From positions 682,001 to 746,000 of the forward strand of contig JAJFGB010000009.1 of NCBI GenBank assembly GCA_021776335.1: DNA of 64,000 nucleotides. The letters are read 5' to 3'. The DNA comes from Hyphococcus sp. (GTDB lineage: Bacteria > Pseudomonadota > Alphaproteobacteria > Caulobacterales > Parvularculaceae). How positions within the stretch are numbered: position 1 is the stretch's first letter; each line of letters opens with the position of its first letter. Of this stretch, positions 59,925 through 64,000 are shown piece after piece. The notes below the pieces were generated by a model. That model was not told the DNA's origin. It did not search any database and saw only the letters and a program-made list of their open reading frames with translations. The position numbers were made by a program, and so were the translations under genes.

Positions 59925-60638
59925 ATGTCTGACTATGTTTTTTCACCCCCTGATCAGCCTGCAGTCGTTGTTCAGGGCGGCGGCTTGTTTCCTGTGCGGC
60001 GTATTTTCTGTATTGGCCGGAACTATGCTGATCATGTGCGGGAGATGGGCGGCGATCCGAAAGAAACGCCGCCGGTGTTTTTTACAAAGCCCGCTGATGC
60101 TGTTGTGACAAGCGGCGCTGCGATCTCATATCCGCCCGCGACGAAAGATTTTCATTTTGAAGGCGAACTGGTCGTCGCGTTGCACAGTGGTGGGCGTGAT
60201 ATAAAAAGCCGGGAAGAAGCGGGTGGGTTGATTTTCGGATGTGCTGCTGGGTGCGATCTGACACAGCGGGATCATCAGGCCGCCGCCAAGAAATCAGGAA
60301 CACCCTGGGATACGGCAAAGGGTTTTGATCATTCGGCGCCGATTGGCGCCATTGGCCGTTATCAGGATTTTCCACCTGCAGATTTTGACCATGCGCGTAT
60401 CGTCACGACGGTCAACGGCGAAACACGGCAGGATGCGCCGCTCACTGATATGATCTGGTCCGTACCGGAAATCATTATGGCGCTGTCGCGGCAGTTTGAA
60501 TTGAAAGCCGGCGATCTTGTTTTCACAGGCACGCCGGAAGGCGTCGGACCGCTCAGTGTGGGGGACAAGGTAGAAGTCGTGATTGGCGGATTGCCCAAAC
60601 TGGAATTTTCGATAGCTGGCGCAAATGAACAAAGCTGA
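59925..60638 (+). CDS. Fumarylacetoacetate hydrolase-family protein
   Basis: 237 residues of the FAH superfamily, with RRIFCIGRNYADHVREMGG, FFTKPADAVV (metal/substrate region), FHFEGELVVALHSGG (Glu ligands) and SVPEIIMALSRQFELKAGDLVFTGTPEGVGPLSVGDKVEV. Such enzymes cleave beta-diketones or decarboxylate and hydrolyse C-C bonds (acylpyruvase, 2-hydroxyhepta-type); the substrate is unknown. Its end overlaps the start of the next gene by 14 bp. Confidence 0.9.
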   Translation: MSDYVFSPPDQPAVVVQGGGLFPVRRIFCIGRNYADHVREMGGDPKETPPVFFTKPADAVVTSGAAISYPPATKDFHFEGELVVALHSGGRDIKSREEAGGLIFGCAAGCDLTQRDHQAAAKKSGTPWDTAKGFDHSAPIGAIGRYQDFPPADFDHARIVTTVNGETRQDAPLTDMIWSVPEIIMALSRQFELKAGDLVFTGTPEGVGPLSVGDKVEVVIGGLPKLEFSIAGANEQS

Positions 60639-61086
60639 AAAATACATCGAAACCGCCAAGGAAATTGCTGCGGTGCTCGAAGGTGAAACCAATTTGATCT
60701 CGCGCATGTCGACGGTCTCCAATATCCTCCATCATGCTTTTGATCATTATTTTTGGACGGGGTTTTATCTGGCTGATCCGGAAAAATCCGATGAGCTGGT
60801 CGTTGGCCCTTATCAGGGAACGCTTGGGTGTCTGCGTATTCCCTTCGGCAAAGGGGTATGCGGTAAGGCTGCCGCGACGCGCGAAGCCCAGATTGTCGAT
60901 GATGTTCATGCGTTTCCGGACCACATCGCCTGTGACGCGCGATCAGAGTCTGAAATTGTCGTACCGGTCTTCAATAAGAGCGGTGATTTGATTGCTGTAT
61001 TCGATGTGGACAGCGATCAAAAGGCGATGTTCGACGCTGCTGATAAGGTTGGGCTTGAAAAGATACTGCGCGATAATTTCGCCTGA
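60625..61086 (+). CDS. msrC: Free methionine-(R)-sulfoxide reductase (GAF-domain fRMsr)
   Basis: 153 residues. A GAF-fold protein with cysteines at 69, 79 and 103 (GTLGCLRIPFGKGVCGKA and DHIACDARSESEIVVPV), spaced exactly as Cys84, Cys94 and Cys118 of the E. coli enzyme. The enzyme reduces free methionine-R-sulfoxide with thioredoxin. It overlaps the preceding gene and is the last of the transaldolase-DUF1272-FAH-msrC operon. Confidence 0.93.
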   Translation: MNKAEKYIETAKEIAAVLEGETNLISRMSTVSNILHHAFDHYFWTGFYLADPEKSDELVVGPYQGTLGCLRIPFGKGVCGKAAATREAQIVDDVHAFPDHIACDARSESEIVVPVFNKSGDLIAVFDVDSDQKAMFDAADKVGLEKILRDNFA

Positions 61087-61272
61087 AGCCCGCCGGCAGC
61101 AAGATAGTCGCAATAGTGCTTTTCTCGCACACTTCATATGGCCGCAGAGGATAGTCATCGTGTGTTCCACTCACGCTGGTCATGGCGCCTCTCTGGTGGA
61201 CCCGGTTTCACGGATGGGAAGTTAGGGTGACACTTCTAATCCCCTGTGATAGTCTTTTAAAAATAAGGACTT

Positions 61273-61295
61273 ACGGCGTTTTCTAGCGCCGTTTT
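61273..61295 (+). terminator. Possible terminator after msrC
   Basis: ACGGCG (61273-61278) and CGCCGT (61287-61292) flank an 8-base loop, followed by TTT. The short T-run makes it a weak candidate. It lies 186 bp after msrC and 28 bp before the acyltransferase start. Confidence 0.4.
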
Positions 61296-61319
61296 CCAGA
61301 CAAAATGAGAGGATTGGCG

Positions 61320-62756
61320 ATGAAACAGATGCAAGGGCTCGACGCTGCGTTTGTCGCTTTCGAGCAACCCAATGCGCCGATCCATATTGGTTCTACACTG
61401 ATATATGACCCATCCTCAGCGCCGGACCAGTTTGTGCGCTTCAAGGACATATTGAAGTTCATCAAAAACCGGCTGCAATTGGCGCCTGTTATGCGCCGCC
61501 GGATGGTGCGTGTGCCCTTTGGCATTGATTATCCCTATTGGATTGAAGATCCGAAATTCGACCTCGAGTATCATGTGCGCCATGTCGCTTTGCCGAAACC
61601 GGGGGATTGGCGCCAACTTTGTATTTTGGCGGCGCGAAATTTTGCGCGACCGCTTGATCTGACACGGCCGCCCTGGGAATTCCTGGTTGTCGAAGGGCTG
61701 GATAATATTGAAGGCGTGCCGAAGGGATCTTATGCGCTCATAACCAAGGTTCATCACGCTGCCATCGACGGCGCCTCAGGCGTCGACATCATGCGCGCGC
61801 TTCATACGATGACGCCGGAGGTCGATGACATTCCTAATCCCGATCCGTGGAAACCGGATCGTATGCCGGGCCAAATGGGCATGTTTGCACGCGGTTATGC
61901 GCGGGCTTTCACAAACCCATGGCGCCAGGCGAGTGCGGCCGTTAAATCGGCGCCGGGCATGGCGCGCGTCGCAAAAGGCGTCCTGAAGGGCGATTATAAT
62001 ATCACCGATGCGATGAACACGCCGCGCACAAGGTTTAACGGTACGATCTCGCCACATCGGGTAATAGACGGCGTTGAGTTTAAACTTTCTGACGTCAAAT
62101 CCATGCGCCCATTGTGCGAAGGCGCGACGGTGAATGATATTGTGTTGTCAATTGTTGGCGGCGCTATGCGCGGCTATCTCGACGCGAAAAACGAGTTGCC
62201 GGAAGATACGCTGTCCGCCATGGCGCCGATTTCGGTGCGTGATGAAAAAGAAAAGAACACCATGGGCAATCAGGTGTCAGCGATGCGCGCGCCTCTTGGC
62301 ACGCATATCGAAGACGCTGGCGAACGCGTTGTCTATGTGACAGCGGAAACAAAAAAATCAAAAGCCATGACCAATGCGCTGGGCGCCCGGCAGATGACTG
62401 AAATGTCAAAGCTCTCGCCGGCGCTTTTTATGGGGCTCGGCGCCCGGGCCTATAGTCAGTGGGGCCTCGCCAATCGGATGAAGCCGATTTTCAATACGGT
62501 GGTGACGAACGTCCCTGGTCCGCCGGTGCCTATCTACTCGGCCGGTTCCAAACTGGTTGGAATCTATGGCAATCTTTGCCTGCTTGATGGTGTTGGGTTG
62601 GGACATGTTGTTCAAAGTTACGTCGATCAGCTAACAATTGGCATAACGGCCTGCCGCGCCGCTTTACCGGATCCTGAGTTCTATACGGAATGTCTGCAGG
62701 CGTCGTTTGATGAACATATGGCGGCGCTGAAAGCCCAGGATAGCGAGGCTGCATGA
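61320..62756 (+). CDS. Wax ester synthase / diacylglycerol acyltransferase (WS/DGAT)
   Basis: About 478 residues. The active-site motif HHAAIDGASGVDIM (HHxxxDG, near residue 142) and the C-terminal NTVVTNVPGPPVPIYSAGSKLVGIYG, PLVEGVGL-like LLDGVGLGHVVQSYVDQLTIG are diagnostic of the family. It makes storage neutral lipids from acyl-CoA and fatty alcohol or diacylglycerol. ATG 61320 has GAGAGG upstream and gives MKQMQGLDAAFVAFE, the usual N-terminus; ATG 61305 is less likely. Confidence 0.93.
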   Translation: MKQMQGLDAAFVAFEQPNAPIHIGSTLIYDPSSAPDQFVRFKDILKFIKNRLQLAPVMRRRMVRVPFGIDYPYWIEDPKFDLEYHVRHVALPKPGDWRQLCILAARNFARPLDLTRPPWEFLVVEGLDNIEGVPKGSYALITKVHHAAIDGASGVDIMRALHTMTPEVDDIPNPDPWKPDRMPGQMGMFARGYARAFTNPWRQASAAVKSAPGMARVAKGVLKGDYNITDAMNTPRTRFNGTISPHRVIDGVEFKLSDVKSMRPLCEGATVNDIVLSIVGGAMRGYLDAKNELPEDTLSAMAPISVRDEKEKNTMGNQVSAMRAPLGTHIEDAGERVVYVTAETKKSKAMTNALGARQMTEMSKLSPALFMGLGARAYSQWGLANRMKPIFNTVVTNVPGPPVPIYSAGSKLVGIYGNLCLLDGVGLGHVVQSYVDQLTIGITACRAALPDPEFYTECLQASFDEHMAALKAQDSEAA

Positions 62757-62823
62757 TGCGCTTGTCTGACAGCGCGGCGCACCTCATCATTCCATGTGAG
62801 TATTGAGTAAAGGAACGTCCCAT

Positions 62824-63618
62824 ATGGCCCAGGCAGAGTTTGCGATGGAACATCATGACGCCAAACCGCCTTCCTGGTTTTGGACGCTTGCGGAGGGGCG
62901 GGCGGTATTCGAACTCGGGTCGTTCTATTGGTTGCGTCTGCTCATGCGCTATTTGCCCAAAGGCGACGGTCATCCGGTAATCGTGCTGCCCGGTTTTCTG
63001 GCCAGTGATGTTTCAACGCGGCCGCTGCGCGGCGTTTTAAAAGATCTTCATTACGCGCCTTATGCGTGGGGCATGGGTCGCAATATGCGGTTTGACGATA
63101 CCCGCGAGGCGGAGATGCGGGCGCTGGTGGACGGGATTTATTCTGAACACAAACGCAAGGTCTCACTTATTGGCTGGAGCCTTGGCGGTGTTTTTGCGCG
63201 CGAAATAGCGAAGGCGGCGCCGGAAGCAGTGCGCAGCGTTATAACACTCGGCAGCCCGATTTCATCTAACCGCAATTACTCGAACGCACGCAGACTTTAC
63301 GATCACATCAATGGCCCGCCGGAGGAGCTTCAGTCTGAGCGTATGGCGCAGCTGCATGTGCCGCCCTCGTCGCCGACAACATCCATTTATTCAAAGACCG
63401 ACGGGATCGTCGCCTGGCAGGGATCAATTCAGGATAATGATCCGAACAACCTCCAGACGGAAAATATCGAGGTTCCCGCCAGCCATTGCGGTCTCGGCGT
63501 CAATCCGCTGGTGATGTATTTGATTGCCGACCGGCTGGCGCAGACCGAAGGCGCCTGGGCGCCGTTTGATCGTTCAGGTATTAAGAGCCTGGTATTTCCA
63601 ACGCCGCCAAGTGCGTAG
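62824..63618 (+). CDS. Alpha/beta hydrolase, likely cotranscribed with WS/DGAT
   Basis: About 264 residues. The oxyanion region is HPVIVLPGFLASDVSTRPLRGVL and the nucleophile elbow is LIGWSLGGVFAREIAKAAPEAV (GWSLG, Ser about 124). The C-terminal histidine is in ASHCGLGVNPLVMYLIADRL. It may be a lipase or esterase. ATG 62824 with AAGGA is chosen over TTG 62803. It follows WS/DGAT by 67 bp, suggesting a lipid-turnover operon. Confidence 0.85.
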   Translation: MAQAEFAMEHHDAKPPSWFWTLAEGRAVFELGSFYWLRLLMRYLPKGDGHPVIVLPGFLASDVSTRPLRGVLKDLHYAPYAWGMGRNMRFDDTREAEMRALVDGIYSEHKRKVSLIGWSLGGVFAREIAKAAPEAVRSVITLGSPISSNRNYSNARRLYDHINGPPEELQSERMAQLHVPPSSPTTSIYSKTDGIVAWQGSIQDNDPNNLQTENIEVPASHCGLGVNPLVMYLIADRLAQTEGAWAPFDRSGIKSLVFPTPPSA

Positions 63619-63623
63619 TTATC

Positions 63624-64000
63624 TCAGTCGTCATCGTGGCTGCGTTGTTCGGTACGCATGGCTGATTTCGCATTCTCGATAATGCGCCGAAGCCGGATCG
63701 GATCGTCGAGATCTGGTAGCGTGATCACGCCAACGCCAGTGCCGCGCAGGACAAGTTTACCGTAGCTAAGAAGGCGTCCCCATACAGTCTGTTCGAGGGT
63801 TATTTCCTCAATCTTGTTGAGACTGACTTCCTTTGTATGGCGAGACACCAGTCCCGTCTTATAAACAAAGCGAAATGTCGTGACGACAATTTCTGTCGTT
63901 GACAGGACGATGAGATGATTGATCAGGATGATCGCGCCTGCGGCCCCACCGATAATTGCGAACCACCAGCCAACGCGCAGCTCTTCAAACGGAACCTCCG
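63624..64000 (-). CDS. PH-domain membrane protein (partial, N-terminus outside window)
   Basis: The minus-strand frame is open from the window edge to the TGA at 63624-63626. The visible part has one or two membrane spans (VGWWFAIIGGAAGAIILINHLIVL), then a bacterial PH (bPH2, YdbS/YdbT-like) domain: TTEIVVTTFRFVYKTGLVSRHTKEVSLNKIEEITLEQTVWGRLLSYGKLVLRGTGVGVITLP. The gene continues past base 64000. It converges with the hydrolase gene, with five bases between stops. Confidence 0.85.
   Translation of the reverse strand, partial: EVPFEELRVGWWFAIIGGAAGAIILINHLIVLSTTEIVVTTFRFVYKTGLVSRHTKEVSLNKIEEITLEQTVWGRLLSYGKLVLRGTGVGVITLPDLDDPIRLRRIIENAKSAMRTEQRSHDDD

Noticed and set aside
1-64000. tRNA or rRNA genes
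   Set aside because: A visual search for cloverleaf signatures and conserved rRNA stretches found none; a covariance search would be needed to exclude them fully.

Overview
The window is about 64 kb of ordinary-looking chromosome from an alphaproteobacterium. No tRNA, rRNA, phage, IS element or CRISPR array is visible. The base composition is moderately GC-rich and coding density is high on both strands. Lineage clues are the order proS-lolC-lolD, the recG/sdhE/mfd neighbourhood, the flagellar set flbT-flaF-flagellin-flaG with a sigma-54 type promoter, a response regulator with a degenerate GGDEF domain, and Kdo synthesis genes. These fit the Caulobacterales/Parvularculales/Hyphomonadaceae side of the class. 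I cannot name a genus from sequence alone.

Layout. 0-9.8 kb is envelope biology: the end of proS, a Lol lipoprotein-release operon with an unknown gene inserted between permease and ATPase, a cyclopropane fatty acid synthase, kdsD and kdsA for Kdo, galU, a DUF3089 hydrolase-like protein lacking its serine, and a DUF502 membrane protein. 9.8-19.8 kb is recG, a small membrane protein, sdhE and mfd. A separate HxlR/OsmC/small-membrane-protein/APC-permease module with paired palindromic operators lies between sdhE and mfd. 19.8-27 kb holds the degenerate GGDEF regulator, a TPR plus VanY peptidase, a histidine phosphatase, an unknown membrane protein and an ECF42-type sigma factor operon with two DGPF/YCII proteins.

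27-48 kb is accessory. It contains an Fe(II) dioxygenase divergent from an exported Gly/Glu-rich low-complexity protein, a Clp-fold membrane protease, three membrane-anchored transcription regulators (ToxR-like TPR, AraC, LytTR), several hydrolases, a MoxR ATPase, a large zinc metalloprotease lipoprotein, a glutathione peroxidase, an exported amidohydrolase, and an 892-residue secreted protein combining a matrixin-type protease with a von Willebrand A domain. 48-51 kb is the flagellin locus, with a recognisable ftr-like enhancer, a -24/-12 promoter and mRNA hairpins. 51-59 kb is amino-acid and 2-oxoacid catabolism: ALDH7, a class III aminotransferase, a Tat-exported class V aminotransferase and KorAB. 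59-64 kb has a small transaldolase, DUF1272, FAH-family, free methionine sulfoxide reductase, a wax ester/DGAT acyltransferase, an alpha/beta hydrolase and the end of a PH-domain membrane protein.

Several interspersed inverted-repeat elements sit in intergenic gaps. In at least three cases the adjacent gene's stop codon is supplied by the TCTAG/CTAG end of the element. No obviously new defence or biosynthetic system is present. The most unusual items are the unknown gene inside the lol operon, the Gly/Glu-repeat exported protein paired with a PiuC-like oxygenase, the matrixin-VWA protein with its partner lipoprotein, the HxlR/OsmC module, and the regulatory architecture of the flagellin locus.
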